From SIG440 sp045645905 (GTDB taxonomy: Bacteria > Bacillota > Clostridia > Monoglobales > Monoglobaceae), in the NCBI GenBank assembly GCA_045645905.1, contig JAZRJT010000044.1, positions 1 to 53,741 on the forward strand: a stretch of 53,741 nt of DNA, written 5' to 3'. The translations under genes were made by a program, and so were the position numbers. The first letter of the stretch is position 1. Each line of letters starts with the position of its first letter. Under the pieces are notes generated by a model that did not search any database, was not told where the DNA came from, and saw nothing but the letters and a program-made list of their open reading frames with translations. Of this stretch, positions 1 through 9,259 are shown one piece after another.

Positions 1-108
1 CTGTTTGTTCCTTCTAAAAGCATCTCAAAGCCCCATTTCTAAAGGTTTTTCTATGCTTTTATTATACCATATTTTGCTTACTTTTTAAAGGTTTTTTGCA
101 AAAAAATT

Positions 109-169
109 GACCGCTGACTTTGACTTTGTCAGCGGTCTGAAGTGGTTGCTTATTTTTAAGCAACCACTT
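109..169 (-). terminator. tandem hairpins, terminator of the fucosidase gene
   Basis: Two perfect inverted repeats lie just past the stop codon of the minus-strand fucosidase: a 13-bp stem (140-152 with 157-169) and a 10-bp stem (109-118 with 128-137). On the minus strand the second is followed by a run of T, as expected of an intrinsic terminator. The remaining bases 1-108 are AT-rich and show no gene. Confidence 0.8.
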
Positions 170-178
170 TCTGATTAT

Positions 179-1492
179 TTATCTTAAAATCAGTTCAATA
201 ACAGGAAGTGTGCTGTCGGGCTTTATTCCCGGAACAACAATTGTTACATCACCATTGGATTTTTCTATATAATGAATTTCGCTGTTATCGTGCAGGAACT
301 GTGCATAATCAATTTTGCCGGCAGCATCTTTCAGCAGAATTTCGCCAAAGGGATATTCAACAAGATGGATGTAAAGTCTTTTTTCGTCAACCGATTGGGT
401 GAGAAGTGTGCCCAGAGGTGCGGTAAACTCAGGCTCTGCCATTGTACAGTTATAGATTGACTCGCCGTTATATTTCATCCATTCTTCGTATACCTTGAGG
501 GCTTTATCGGCACGCGCATCAAAATATCCTTTTGCTGTGGGGCCTACATTCATAATCAGGTTGCCGCCCTTTGAAACACAGTTTACAAGTGTGCGGATAA
601 GTGCTTCAGGGTTTTTCCAGCTCATTTCATCACGGAAATATCCCCATGAGCCCGAGAATGTGTGACAAGCCTCCCATACGGCTTTTTCGTTTGTCCCGGG
701 ATAAAGCGGCCAATCAAGGGCAATGCTTTGCTCGGGAGTTTTTATATCCTGTGGCAGACCAAGACGGTTGTTGATGATAATACCGGGGCTTAATTCCCTT
801 ATCATTTTAACAAGCTCTTCGCTGTTCCAGGTTTCCTTGGTTGTCCAGGACATCCAATCCTTGTAATCCTTAAAGAAGAATTCGTTATATTCGTTTCTTA
901 CACTTTCCATTGACGGATATGTCCAGTCAAACCAAATTATATCAATCTTTCCGTAATTGGTAAGGAGCTCTCTTACCTGATTGAATAAATATTCTCTGTA
1001 TCTGCCCATATCACGGACCTTGTTCATCTCCTCGGCATTGGGTGCATTGCGGCGAGGATGAAAAACATCAATCTGATAGTCGGGATGATGCCAGTCGATA
1101 AGCGAGTAGTAAAGACCAACCTTTAAACCTTCTGCGCGGAAGGCGTCTGCAAATTCCCTTACAAAGTCGCGGCCTGCAGGAGTGTTGGTGGATTTATAGT
1201 CTGTGTATGCCGAGTCAAACAAGCAGAAGCCATCGTGATGCTTGGTGGTAAGAATGGCATATTTCATACCAGCGCTTTTTGCTTTTTTTGCCCACTCGGC
1301 AGCATCGAACATATCAGGCTTGAAATTCTCAAAATACTTATCGTAATGCTCTTCGCTGATTTGCTCCCGTGCTTTTACCCATTCGTGGCGGGCAGGCATA
1401 GAATAAAGCCCAAAATGTATAAACATACCAAATCTGTCCTGAACAAACCACGCGGTTTCGGCGTCGGTCTTTTTTGTTACATAACTTGACAT
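179..1492 (-). CDS. alpha-L-fucosidase, GH29 family
   Basis: 437-residue glycoside hydrolase predicted to release terminal alpha-L-fucose from glycans by a retaining mechanism. The GH29 fold is visible from the N-terminal WFVQDRFGMFIHFG segment (15-28), the KHHDGF loop (84-89) and WFDWTYP, in which Asp189 is at the position of the catalytic nucleophile. No signal peptide is seen, so it is probably cytoplasmic and acts on imported oligosaccharides. The length fits the short, catalytic-domain-only members of the family. A ribosome site (AAAGGAG) precedes the ATG. It is transcribed divergently from an AraC regulator, which is the likely local control; that link is inferred from position only. 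Confidence 0.9.
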   Translation of the reverse strand: MSSYVTKKTDAETAWFVQDRFGMFIHFGLYSMPARHEWVKAREQISEEHYDKYFENFKPDMFDAAEWAKKAKSAGMKYAILTTKHHDGFCLFDSAYTDYKSTNTPAGRDFVREFADAFRAEGLKVGLYYSLIDWHHPDYQIDVFHPRRNAPNAEEMNKVRDMGRYREYLFNQVRELLTNYGKIDIIWFDWTYPSMESVRNEYNEFFFKDYKDWMSWTTKETWNSEELVKMIRELSPGIIINNRLGLPQDIKTPEQSIALDWPLYPGTNEKAVWEACHTFSGSWGYFRDEMSWKNPEALIRTLVNCVSKGGNLIMNVGPTAKGYFDARADKALKVYEEWMKYNGESIYNCTMAEPEFTAPLGTLLTQSVDEKRLYIHLVEYPFGEILLKDAAGKIDYAQFLHDNSEIHYIEKSNGDVTIVVPGIKPDSTLPVIELILR

Positions 1493-1604
1493 ATAGATTT
1501 CTCCTTTTTTATTGCAAAAAATTGCATTATATGATAAGATTACAGTATCACAGAAAAGCTGATATTTGTATGTAAATTTTAGTATTTAATATGGAGATTT
1601 TGAT

Positions 1605-2414
1605 ATGGAATATAAATATGAGATTATGCCGTATATTGATGATTTAGAGCTTAAAATATGGTATGGCAGGTTTGTCAAGTGTGATTCAAGCTGGGTTGCA
1701 GAAAATGTAATTTCTCCTTATTCACGTATCTATTATGTAACCGACGGGGAAGGTTATCTTACTTACGAAGGTAAGAAAATTACTATGAAGCCCAACAATC
1801 TGTACTTTATACCTATAGGGCTTAAATTTGATTACAGATGCGACAGCAGTCTTGAAAAATGTTTTTTTCATATAAATTTATTTTCAAATGCATATATGGA
1901 TATTTTTTCAACCTGCAAAGACATAATTTCTTTTAAAACGGATAGAGCAGTACAGCTTAAAGAAATTTTTATGCAAGGCGGAATGACTTCGCAGATGCTG
2001 CTGAGAAGCTATATATATGAAGACTTGTACAAAATAACTCAAAAAGCAGATATGGGAAATATTAATATAGCAAAAAAGAGTCAGCTTATTCAAAATGCAC
2101 TTTTATACATAAATACAAATCTCTCAGTTAAACTGCGAGTAAAAGAAATTGCACAAAATCTGTATGTTGCACCTGTCACTCTTTCAAAACGCTTTTATGA
2201 AGAAATGGGAATTAGTATAGGGCACTATATTGATTTAAGAATTCAGTTCGAGGCAGAAAAGCTTTTGTCGGAGGGCGAGCTGTCAATTGAGCTTATAAGC
2301 GAAAAGCTGGGCTTTTGCGACCGTTTTTATTTCACTCGCAAGTTCAGCGAAAACAAGCTTATGACTCCTGCAAAATACAGGAAACAAGCCGAGCAAAATC
2401 GCCGTAAAATGTAA
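1605..2414 (+). CDS. AraC family transcriptional regulator
   Basis: 269-residue regulator. The N-terminal half is a cupin-like sensing domain (about 30-90, with YYVTDGEGYLTYEG). The C-terminal 100 residues hold two helix-turn-helix units of the AraC/XylS type, ending in the signature region around GFCDRFYFTRKFSE and MTPAKYRK. The GGAG 8 bases before ATG 1605 supports the start. Members of this layout usually respond to sugars. Divergence from the fucosidase suggests it controls fucoside use, but no operator was identified. Confidence 0.9.
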   Translation: MEYKYEIMPYIDDLELKIWYGRFVKCDSSWVAENVISPYSRIYYVTDGEGYLTYEGKKITMKPNNLYFIPIGLKFDYRCDSSLEKCFFHINLFSNAYMDIFSTCKDIISFKTDRAVQLKEIFMQGGMTSQMLLRSYIYEDLYKITQKADMGNINIAKKSQLIQNALLYINTNLSVKLRVKEIAQNLYVAPVTLSKRFYEEMGISIGHYIDLRIQFEAEKLLSEGELSIELISEKLGFCDRFYFTRKFSENKLMTPAKYRKQAEQNRRKM

Positions 2415-2420
2415 ATGAGA

Positions 2421-2455
2421 AAATCGGGAGCAGATTTCTGCCCCCGATTTTTAAT
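2421..2455. terminator. bidirectional terminator between araC-type gene and thioredoxin
   Basis: Stem AAATCGGG/CCCGATTT extended by GCAG/CTGC around an ATTT loop, with T runs on both strands. It separates two convergent genes. Confidence 0.8.
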
Positions 2456-2768
2456 TGTTTTGCAATAAATTTAAAACCTCGCCGGCAGACATTGCTCCTA
2501 CGTGACGCTCGGTTTCAACCCCGTTTTTAAAAAGTATTATGGTGGGGATTGATGCTACCTGATATTCCATAGCAAGGGCTTCTGCCTCGTCAATGTTTAT
2601 CTTTGCAATTACTGCAGCATCGCCGATTTTTTCGGCAACCTTTCCAAGAATAGGTGCAAACATCTTGCAGGGCATACACCATTCTGCAAAAAAGTCTACA
2701 AGTACGGGTTTGTCTGTACCTTCGATTGTTGATTTGAAATTTCCATCTGTCAAATGCAATATACTCAT
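2451..2768 (-). CDS. thioredoxin
   Basis: 105-residue thioredoxin, a soluble dithiol reductant. The redox centre is at residues 30-35 and reads WCMPCK, with Cys31 and Cys34; Met replaces the usual Gly of WCGPCK, which may alter redox potential. The cis-proline segment SIPTIILFKNG is present and the length is typical. The gene has its own AAGGAG site and sits downstream of exonuclease III on the same strand with a 49-base gap, so the two may be co-transcribed. Confidence 0.93.
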   Translation of the reverse strand: MSILHLTDGNFKSTIEGTDKPVLVDFFAEWCMPCKMFAPILGKVAEKIGDAAVIAKINIDEAEALAMEYQVASIPTIILFKNGVETERHVGAMSAGEVLNLLQNN

Positions 2769-2817
2769 TGTTACATCTCCTTTTCGTTAGTGTTTTCTAA
2801 AATTTAAAATATATTCT

Positions 2818-3573
2818 TTAGATTTCCATTTCAAGTGACACAGGGCAATGGTCAGAACCAAAGATGTTGGTGTGGATATCGGCGGCTTTGATATTTTCTT
2901 TAATGTTATTTGATGTCAAAAAATAGTCAATACGCCACCCTGCATTCTTTTCACGGGCTTTAAACCGGTAGCTCCACCAGGAATAGATATCGGTTTTATC
3001 CGGATAAAGATGCCTGAAACTGTCACAAAAACCGCTTTCAAGCAAGAGGGTCATTTTTTTGCGTTCTTCGTCGGTAAAGCCGGCATTGCGACGGTTGGTT
3101 TTAGGATTTTTAAGGTCTATTTCTTTATGTGCAACATTTAAATCACCGCAAAGGATGACAGGCTTTTCTTTGTCAAGGTTAAGAAGATAATCCCTAAAGG
3201 CATCTTCCCATTCCATACGATAATCAAGGCGCGCAAGCTCGTTTTGAGAATTGGGCGTGTAGCAGGTGACAAAATAGAATTTGTCAAATTCCAGAGTGAT
3301 AACCCTGCCTTCGTGGTCATGCTTGTTAATGCCAATGCCGTAGGATACCGAGTTTGGTTTAATTCTGCTGAATATCGCCGTGCCAGAATAACCTTTTTTT
3401 TCGGCACTGTTCCAGTATTGGTGGTAGCCGTCGGTAGGGACTTCTGCCTGCCCTTCTTGCATCTTGGTTTCCTGCAGGGCAAATATATCTGCGTCAAAAT
3501 CTTTAAATATATCAATAAATCCTTTTTCAAGACAGGCGCGAAGCCCATTTACATTCCAGGATACAAATTTCAT
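2818..3573 (-). CDS. xth: exodeoxyribonuclease III (AP endonuclease)
   Basis: 251-residue Mg-dependent nuclease of base-excision repair, cutting at abasic sites and removing 3' blocks. Family motifs are in order: SWNVNGLRA near the N terminus, LQETK with Glu35 as metal ligand, GDLNVAH with catalytic Asp/Asn in the middle, and SDHCPV near the C terminus with the Asp-His pair. AAAGGAG lies just before the ATG. It is separated by a terminator from the PBP gene upstream and probably runs on into thioredoxin. Confidence 0.95.
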   Translation of the reverse strand: MKFVSWNVNGLRACLEKGFIDIFKDFDADIFALQETKMQEGQAEVPTDGYHQYWNSAEKKGYSGTAIFSRIKPNSVSYGIGINKHDHEGRVITLEFDKFYFVTCYTPNSQNELARLDYRMEWEDAFRDYLLNLDKEKPVILCGDLNVAHKEIDLKNPKTNRRNAGFTDEERKKMTLLLESGFCDSFRHLYPDKTDIYSWWSYRFKAREKNAGWRIDYFLTSNNIKENIKAADIHTNIFGSDHCPVSLEMEI

Positions 3574-3635
3574 AGTGATTCTCCTTTGGTCATTTATTTT
3601 AAGTTTAATATATTTGCATCAAAAAGTCAATTAAA

Positions 3636-3671
3636 AAAGACAGAATGGATCAAATTATCATTCTGTCTTTT
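3636..3671. terminator. terminator downstream of the PBP gene
   Basis: 13-bp perfect stem (3636-3648 with 3659-3671) with an 10-base loop, followed by T-rich sequence on the minus strand. It should end PBP transcripts before the exonuclease gene. Confidence 0.85.
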
Positions 3672-3694
3672 AAACTGCTGTTTATTATGCAAAA

Positions 3695-5881
3695 TCATGC
3701 AGCATTTTCGCTGACGGAAGGTTCTTCCGGAACAGAGGGAGTTTGTGGAGTATTGGCGTCAGGAAGAATGATTTCTTCAATGATTTCACTTTCATTGGTG
3801 CTTTCGCTTTCACCTTCGGGAAGATGCTTGGATTCACAGACTTTTTTGGGAACATTGCCTGAGACAAACCAAAAACCGGTTACTGCCTCACCGCAATATT
3901 CACCTGGGAGCAAACCTGTATCAGAGCAGTAGTTTACATATTTGACGCCTGATGGGGCCGAGGGTGATATAACCTTTTTGCCTTTATTGATTTCGGTCAT
4001 AATTTTGTTCCATACCACAACGCTTGGGCTTGAAGGGGTAGGCTTGGGATTGTCATAGCCATACCATACAGCACCGACATAATGTGGGGTGAAACCTACA
4101 AACCAACGGTCATGGTAATCTGAACTAGTGCCGGTTTTACCTGCAGTATACATTCCTGAGCTTAGACGAGCACCGGCACCTGTACCTGAAGTTGCAACCT
4201 CGTTAAGCATACGGCTCATAACAAAAGCTGCCTCTTCGCTCATAGCGATGCTTTGTTGTGGCTTGTTTGAAAGCAGAATGTTGCCGCTTGAGTCTGTAAC
4301 TGATGTAAAGGTATAAGGCTTTGAGTATATACCGCGGTTAACAAAGGGGGTGTATGCAGCCGTCATCTCAAGAACCGAAATACCGTGAGTGAGACCACCC
4401 AGAGCCAACTGTGAGTAACCTATATCATCTTTGACAAGCGATGTAATACCAAGTCGTTTTGTCAGGAAACTATAAGAGGTATCTGCTCCAAGCTTGTCCA
4501 AAACCTGAACGGGTATAGTATTATATGAGCGCCTAACTGCTTCGCGTATTGAGACATTGCCCCGGAATTTAAGGTCAATATTGTGGGGAGTCCAGTCACC
4601 ATAAGAAATAGGCTTGTCATTGTAGATATCTGCCGGAGTTATGATTTCGTTTTCAATTGCCGGAGAATAAACCGAAATGGGTTTAATTGATGAACCGGGC
4701 TGACGTAGGGTTTGGGTTGCGCGGTTAAGAACAAGATTGCCGCTCTTTTTTCCTACGCCACCTACAAGACCTTTAATTTCTCCAGTGTATGGGTCAATGA
4801 TTGCCATTGCTGCCTGAGTCGGATCATCACCGGTAGAATTGGGGAAATTATCGGTGTTTTCAAAGACCTTTTGCATTGCTGCCTGAACATTAGGGTCAAT
4901 GGTTGCAACAATTTTAAGTCCACCCGAATACAACATCTTTTTTGCAATATTTTCAGAATAGCCAAGCTCTGCAAGGCCGTCAAGAACGTCGTACGCAATC
5001 TGGTCTACAAAATATGAATGGATTGTACCGGTCACCATAGTGCTTTCGTCAAATTCAGTAAATACAAGTTCATATGCAGTGGCTTCATCGTGCTCTTCTT
5101 GCGTAATATATCCAAGTTCCAGCATTTTACCAAGAACAACTTCTTGTTTTTCCTTGTTGTTTTCAGGGTTAAGCAAAGGGTCATAAAGAGTGGGGTATTG
5201 GGTTATACCTGCAATGGATGCACATTCTGCAAGATTAAGCTCGCTGACGGGCTTACCAAAGAATTTCTGTGAAGCAGACTGTACGCCGTTGCAACCCTGT
5301 GATAAATATATAGAGTTTAGGTAAAGCTCAAGTATCTCATTTTTGGAAATTTGTTTTTCAAGGTTGACTGCACGGGAAATTTCCTGAATTTTACGTGCAG
5401 CTGTACGATCGGTATTGCGGGTAATATTTTTCACCAGCTGTTGAGTTATTGTACTGCCGCCAAAGGTGGTTGCCTGACCTGTAAACTTATTTTTGACAAA
5501 AACTAAAAAGGCTTTGGCAGTTCGCCTGATGTCAAAACCGCTGTGAGAATAAAAACGTTCGTCTTCTATTGAAACAATGGCGTCCTTCATATTCTGAGGA
5601 ATATCCTCAAAGTCCACCCATACGCGGTTTTGCTCGGCAGAAAGGGTTGTAAGAGGGCGTTCGTTACCGCTCTCGTCAATGTATACAACTTGGGTAGAAC
5701 TGTTGTTGATGATTGCTTCTATGTCCAGACTTTCCATTCCGCCAAAGAAACCGAGAATTGAGCCAAGCATAACAAGGATTGCTAAAAGCAATCCTGCGGC
5801 AACGGTGATTGAAAATACCTTGAGAAAAATCTTTTTATAGGGATTTGTCTGAGGCGTTTTTTTACGAGAGAATTTTTTCAA
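3695..5881 (-). CDS. class A penicillin-binding protein (PBP1A type)
   Basis: 728-residue bifunctional murein synthase. From the TTG start there is a basic cytoplasmic tail, one membrane helix (about 20-47), a GT51 transglycosylase domain with EDERFYSHSG (catalytic Glu about 106), and a transpeptidase with SxxK at 397-400, SYN at 452-454 and KTG at 582-584. The last 50 residues are acidic and low-complexity. The TTG at 5881 is chosen because AAAAGGAG (5890-5897) sits 8 bases upstream and the protein then begins with Lys-Lys; an ATG at 5923 would add 14 residues without a ribosome site. Cell-wall synthesis at the outer membrane face is the expected role. Confidence 0.93.
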   Translation of the reverse strand: MKKFSRKKTPQTNPYKKIFLKVFSITVAAGLLLAILVMLGSILGFFGGMESLDIEAIINNSSTQVVYIDESGNERPLTTLSAEQNRVWVDFEDIPQNMKDAIVSIEDERFYSHSGFDIRRTAKAFLVFVKNKFTGQATTFGGSTITQQLVKNITRNTDRTAARKIQEISRAVNLEKQISKNEILELYLNSIYLSQGCNGVQSASQKFFGKPVSELNLAECASIAGITQYPTLYDPLLNPENNKEKQEVVLGKMLELGYITQEEHDEATAYELVFTEFDESTMVTGTIHSYFVDQIAYDVLDGLAELGYSENIAKKMLYSGGLKIVATIDPNVQAAMQKVFENTDNFPNSTGDDPTQAAMAIIDPYTGEIKGLVGGVGKKSGNLVLNRATQTLRQPGSSIKPISVYSPAIENEIITPADIYNDKPISYGDWTPHNIDLKFRGNVSIREAVRRSYNTIPVQVLDKLGADTSYSFLTKRLGITSLVKDDIGYSQLALGGLTHGISVLEMTAAYTPFVNRGIYSKPYTFTSVTDSSGNILLSNKPQQSIAMSEEAAFVMSRMLNEVATSGTGAGARLSSGMYTAGKTGTSSDYHDRWFVGFTPHYVGAVWYGYDNPKPTPSSPSVVVWNKIMTEINKGKKVISPSAPSGVKYVNYCSDTGLLPGEYCGEAVTGFWFVSGNVPKKVCESKHLPEGESESTNESEIIEEIILPDANTPQTPSVPEEPSVSENAA

Positions 5882-6020
5882 ACAAAACACTCCTTTTCGC
5901 CCGCATATGGGGGCAGTAAGCAAAGTACAGGTATAAAAATTTCGTAAATGTTAACAATTAACAAAAAAGTATGATGCGCAAAAATTTTTCTGCACATACA
6001 GGGAAGGGTTGATAAATTCT

Positions 6021-6431
6021 ATGCTTAAGACAACTTTCAAAGTAATAATGCTGTTTGTGCTCCTTGTGTTTGTAGCGGTTGCTACGGGGCTTGCCACATA
6101 TACCATCACCAGAAATATGATAGAAGAACAGAATGCTTATGCACATCAAACATCTGCTATTCATCAAATAACCAACGCGGACAATGATAAAAGCAAGAGC
6201 ACTGTCCAAGGGGAAGAGGCTCAGACAGAAAAAGATGAATATTATCTTGTTCGTCTAGAGGGTGATTCCTTAGAGATTTATGTTGTCCATTCAGGCAGGG
6301 AAGAGTTTTTATATAACCGAAAAGTATATAAAAATGACCTTTCTGCGCGTGATTTGGAAATGCTCTATAGCGGAGTAAGGCTTGAAAGTGCCTCCGAGCT
6401 TACAGCATTTATTGAGAATTTTACCAGCTGA
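6021..6431 (+). CDS. small membrane-anchored protein, BofC-C-like
   Basis: 136 residues from the ATG at 6021 (a TTG at 6009 lies directly against the purine-rich GGGAAGGG and is less likely). One N-terminal membrane helix (about 6-28) is followed by a polar linker and a compact C-terminal domain beginning YYLVRLEGDSLEIY and ending in a short helix. That domain resembles the C-terminal domain of BofC, a sporulation signalling protein, and many Clostridia carry similar single-helix proteins. The gene is divergent from the PBP gene. The family call is by pattern only. Confidence 0.6.
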   Translation: MLKTTFKVIMLFVLLVFVAVATGLATYTITRNMIEEQNAYAHQTSAIHQITNADNDKSKSTVQGEEAQTEKDEYYLVRLEGDSLEIYVVHSGREEFLYNRKVYKNDLSARDLEMLYSGVRLESASELTAFIENFTS

Positions 6432-6433
6432 AT

Positions 6434-6772
6434 TTAATATTTTAAGGGAGTTCCGGATGCGTCACAGTTGATAGAGCCGGTGAGGATAAGAATACCCTCG
6501 ATAATTCCCCAGACGGATGATACTGCAGCCAGAGCACCGCAGGAAAGAAGCGAAATAAGCAGTTGTGCAACGGCCTTTCCGGTGTAGCCGAGGTAGAAGT
6601 TATGTGCACCAAAGCCACCAAGGATAATGCCTAAAATTCCGGCTGCAATTCTGGATTTGCCGGGAGTTTGCACGTAGCCCTGATAAGTAGGAACTACTTC
6701 AACTTTAGTGCCACACTTTCCGCAGAATTCGGCATTGTTTTCTATTTCACTTCCGCAATTTTTACAAAACAT
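6434..6772 (-). CDS. zinc-ribbon TM2 domain protein
   Basis: 112 residues. The N terminus is a zinc ribbon with two CxxC pairs (FCKNCG and FCGKCG), followed by a linker and a TM2 domain with two membrane helices and the GGFGAHNFYLGY signature between residues about 50 and 70. Such proteins are common in Firmicutes; their role is not established. The stop codon lies 2 bases from the convergent upstream gene, leaving no room for a separate terminator. Confidence 0.85.
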   Translation of the reverse strand: MFCKNCGSEIENNAEFCGKCGTKVEVVPTYQGYVQTPGKSRIAAGILGIILGGFGAHNFYLGYTGKAVAQLLISLLSCGALAAVSSVWGIIEGILILTGSINCDASGTPLKY

Positions 6773-6798
6773 AGTAAAATTCCTTTCATATGTGAGAT

Positions 6799-7113
6799 TT
6801 ATATTAATTTAACTAAATACACGATGGAGTACACTATACCCAAAACGACTATTATCCACCAATCAGCCCTTTTGCTTATCAGGGGCGAGGTTCGACAGCA
6901 ATAAAAAAGTGCTGCAGGCGGAAACCAGAACATCGGATGCAGTGTGAATGCAGATTTCGGTTGCCCTTGAAAAATTGCCAGCCATGCCCGTGAAATTCCG
7001 CAGGAGGGACAGCTTATTCCAAAGACGTTTCTGAACACACAGCCATAGCGTATTCCTGCAAAAAAACCAATGGTCAAAAGAATAAGTATAAAAAGAGCAA
7101 GTTTTTTGTTCAC
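6799..7113 (-). CDS. DUF2752 membrane protein
   Basis: 104 residues with three predicted membrane helices. The CPSCGISRA motif after the first helix is the mark of the DUF2752 family, small membrane proteins of unknown function often found beside TM2 proteins. Its stop is 26 bases before the TM2 gene start on the same strand, so the two form a likely two-gene operon. Confidence 0.85.
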   Translation of the reverse strand: MNKKLALFILILLTIGFFAGIRYGCVFRNVFGISCPSCGISRAWLAIFQGQPKSAFTLHPMFWFPPAALFYCCRTSPLISKRADWWIIVVLGIVYSIVYLVKLI

Positions 7114-7203
7114 ATTTGGGTAGTCCTTTATAAATTATAATATATTCACATTTTATCATAAAGTACTTTTAGTGTCAAGAATTAAGTAAAAGGGGAGATA
7201 TAC

Positions 7204-8184
7204 ATGTATAACGCACGGACAGACCTTGCTGTGGAAGCAAGAGAAATGCATATGAAAAACGAAGCAATTACAGATGAAATTAAGGGGGTTGAGGCAGAGA
7301 ACGAAATCTTGGATTGCGGTATTGGAGTCACCAGGGTAATTATTACGGATAAAGATGGCGAAGAAGCTTTGGGAAAGCCAAAAGGGCGTTACATCACAGT
7401 TGAACTGCCCGACAATGGACAAGTTCAGCAGGAAACATATGAAGAAGCTTGTCGCATATGTGCAAAAGAACTTAGTGCTCTTTTGAAGAAAGACTTAACA
7501 GGTACAGTGCTTGTGGTGGGACTTGGAAATCGAAACATAACAGCCGATGCTGTCGGACCCAAATGTGTAGATTCTGTGCTGGTTACCAGACATCTGCTTG
7601 AATATATGCCTGAGGAAATAGACAAAAGACTAAGGTCGGTATGTGCGGTATCCCCCGGGGTCCTTGGAATTACCGGTATAGAAACGGCTGAAATGGTTAA
7701 AGGGTTGGTTGAAAAGGTAGGGCCTTCGGTTGTAATTGCGGTCGATGCACTTTGCTCAAGAAGAATGGAAAGGGTAAACAGTACCATACAGCTAAGTGAT
7801 ACAGGTATTACTCCCGGGGCGGGGATAGGGAACAAACGTATGGCGATTGATGAAAGAACGTTGGGAATTCCTGTAATTGCAATTGGGGTGCCTACGGTTA
7901 TTGATGCTGCCACAATTGCGGGTGATACAATAGATATATTACTGGAGGATTTGCGGCAAAACGCCCAGGAAAGCGGACCTTTGTATAAAATGCTTTCAAT
8001 TGTTGCCAATGAGGACAAGTATATGCTGATAAAACAGGTGTTACAGGAGGGTTATGGGGATTTTGTTGTTACCCCTAAGGAAGTTGATACCTTGGTCGGA
8101 CGGGTGGCGGATATAATTGCAAATGGTATAAATATTGCTCTTCACAAGGGAATTACTCTTGAAGATATAGACAGATATAAATAA
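7204..8184 (+). CDS. gpr: GPR endopeptidase (germination protease)
   Basis: 326-residue aspartic-type protease that degrades small acid-soluble spore proteins during germination, freeing spore DNA and amino acids. Features of the family are the N-terminal propeptide with RTDLAVEARE, the VVGLGNRNITADAVGP segment, VSPGVLGITGIET and VIAVDALCSR. Length is slightly under that of Bacillus GPR. AAAAGGGGAG precedes the ATG. In Bacillus it is forespore-expressed (sigma F/G); no such promoter could be assigned with confidence here. It is strong evidence that the organism forms endospores. Confidence 0.96.
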   Translation: MYNARTDLAVEAREMHMKNEAITDEIKGVEAENEILDCGIGVTRVIITDKDGEEALGKPKGRYITVELPDNGQVQQETYEEACRICAKELSALLKKDLTGTVLVVGLGNRNITADAVGPKCVDSVLVTRHLLEYMPEEIDKRLRSVCAVSPGVLGITGIETAEMVKGLVEKVGPSVVIAVDALCSRRMERVNSTIQLSDTGITPGAGIGNKRMAIDERTLGIPVIAIGVPTVIDAATIAGDTIDILLEDLRQNAQESGPLYKMLSIVANEDKYMLIKQVLQEGYGDFVVTPKEVDTLVGRVADIIANGINIALHKGITLEDIDRYK

Positions 8185-8267
8185 TTATGCAAAGGGGGTT
8201 TTACAGCTCCCTTTAATCTTAAAAAATAGTTGTTGTATATTTGGTGACAATATGTTATACTTTAAAA

Positions 8268-8291
8268 AGGAGAGTATATCTCCTAAAGGAG
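8268..8291 (+). promoter_or_regulatory. mutually exclusive hairpins around the yqhQ ribosome site
   Basis: AGGAGA and TCTCCT (8268-8284) form a small hairpin, and the second arm can instead pair with the true ribosome site AAAGGAG further on. The yqhQ Shine-Dalgarno can therefore be free or masked. Both stems are short (about 5-6 bp), so this is suggestive only. Confidence 0.35.
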
Positions 8292-8299
8292 TGAACTGA

Positions 8300-9259
8300 A
8301 TGAAAAAAGATAAGGATATAATACATAAAACATCCATCGGAGGACAGGCGGTTATTGAAGGCGTTATGATGCGAGGCCCGCAAAAGATTGCCACAGCCGT
8401 GCGAAAGCCGAATGGTGAAATCGAGATTGAAAAAAAGCCGATAGGCAAGGTGAGAAAAAACAAGATTCTTAAGCTGCCTATAATAAGGGGCTGTATTAAT
8501 TTCTTTGATTCAATGATACTGGGAATACAGTCGCTTATGTATTCGGCAAAATTTTTCGAGCTTGATGAAGAAGGAAATCAGATTCAGGAAGAGCCCGGAA
8601 AATTTGAAAAGTGGCTTAATGAAAAGTTGGGGTCCGAAAAGGCGACAAATGCAGTTATTTATTTTTCTGTTTGCATATCGTTGGTGTTCAGTGTAGGCTT
8701 ATTTATTATGCTTCCGGCGGTAATTGTAGGGTTCCTTGAAAATTTAATTCAAAACCATATTCTGCTTACTGCTGCAGAAGGTGTTGTGAGAATTTGCATC
8801 TTTCTTATATATATGGCACTTGTATCGCAGATGAACGATATAAAGCGAGTGTTTATGTATCACGGAGCCGAACATAAAACTATAAATTGTTATGAACACG
8901 GCGAAGAACTCACGGTCGAAAATGTAAAAAAGCACACCAGACTTCACCCCAGATGTGGTACAAGCTTTCTTTTGATTGTTATGGTAATAAGCATAGTGGT
9001 GTTCTCGTTTATTTCGTGGGAAAACCCCATTACACGCCTTTTGCTTCGTCTTGCACTTATGCCTGTTGTTGCGGGGATTTCATATGAGATAATCAAATTC
9101 GCAGGACGTCACGATAACTGGTTTACCGCGGCAATCAGTGCCCCCGGAAAGTGGTTTCAGTGTATTACCACAAAGGAGCCTGATGATAGTCAGATAGAGG
9201 TTGCGATTACCGCATTTGTGGCGGTTAAACCGGAAGAAAAGAGCGAGGATAAATGGTAA
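8300..9259 (+). CDS. yqhQ: DUF1385 membrane protein YqhQ
   Basis: 319 residues. The N-terminal IGGQAVIEGVMMRGP signature, the HGAEHKTINCYEHGE motif near 190 and the RLHPRCGTSF motif near 215 identify the DUF1385 family. At least four membrane helices lie around these His/Cys-rich loops. The function is not firmly established. It overlaps prmC by 7 bases, indicating translational coupling, as in many Clostridia where yqhQ, prmC and prfA cluster. A TATACT -10 lies about 40 bases before the start. Confidence 0.92.
   Translation: MKKDKDIIHKTSIGGQAVIEGVMMRGPQKIATAVRKPNGEIEIEKKPIGKVRKNKILKLPIIRGCINFFDSMILGIQSLMYSAKFFELDEEGNQIQEEPGKFEKWLNEKLGSEKATNAVIYFSVCISLVFSVGLFIMLPAVIVGFLENLIQNHILLTAAEGVVRICIFLIYMALVSQMNDIKRVFMYHGAEHKTINCYEHGEELTVENVKKHTRLHPRCGTSFLLIVMVISIVVFSFISWENPITRLLLRLALMPVVAGISYEIIKFAGRHDNWFTAAISAPGKWFQCITTKEPDDSQIEVAITAFVAVKPEEKSEDKW

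Noticed and set aside
5882..5923. ATG start of the PBP at 5923
   Set aside because: No ribosome site, and the real site AAAAGGAG would lie inside the coding region; TTG 5881 fits better.
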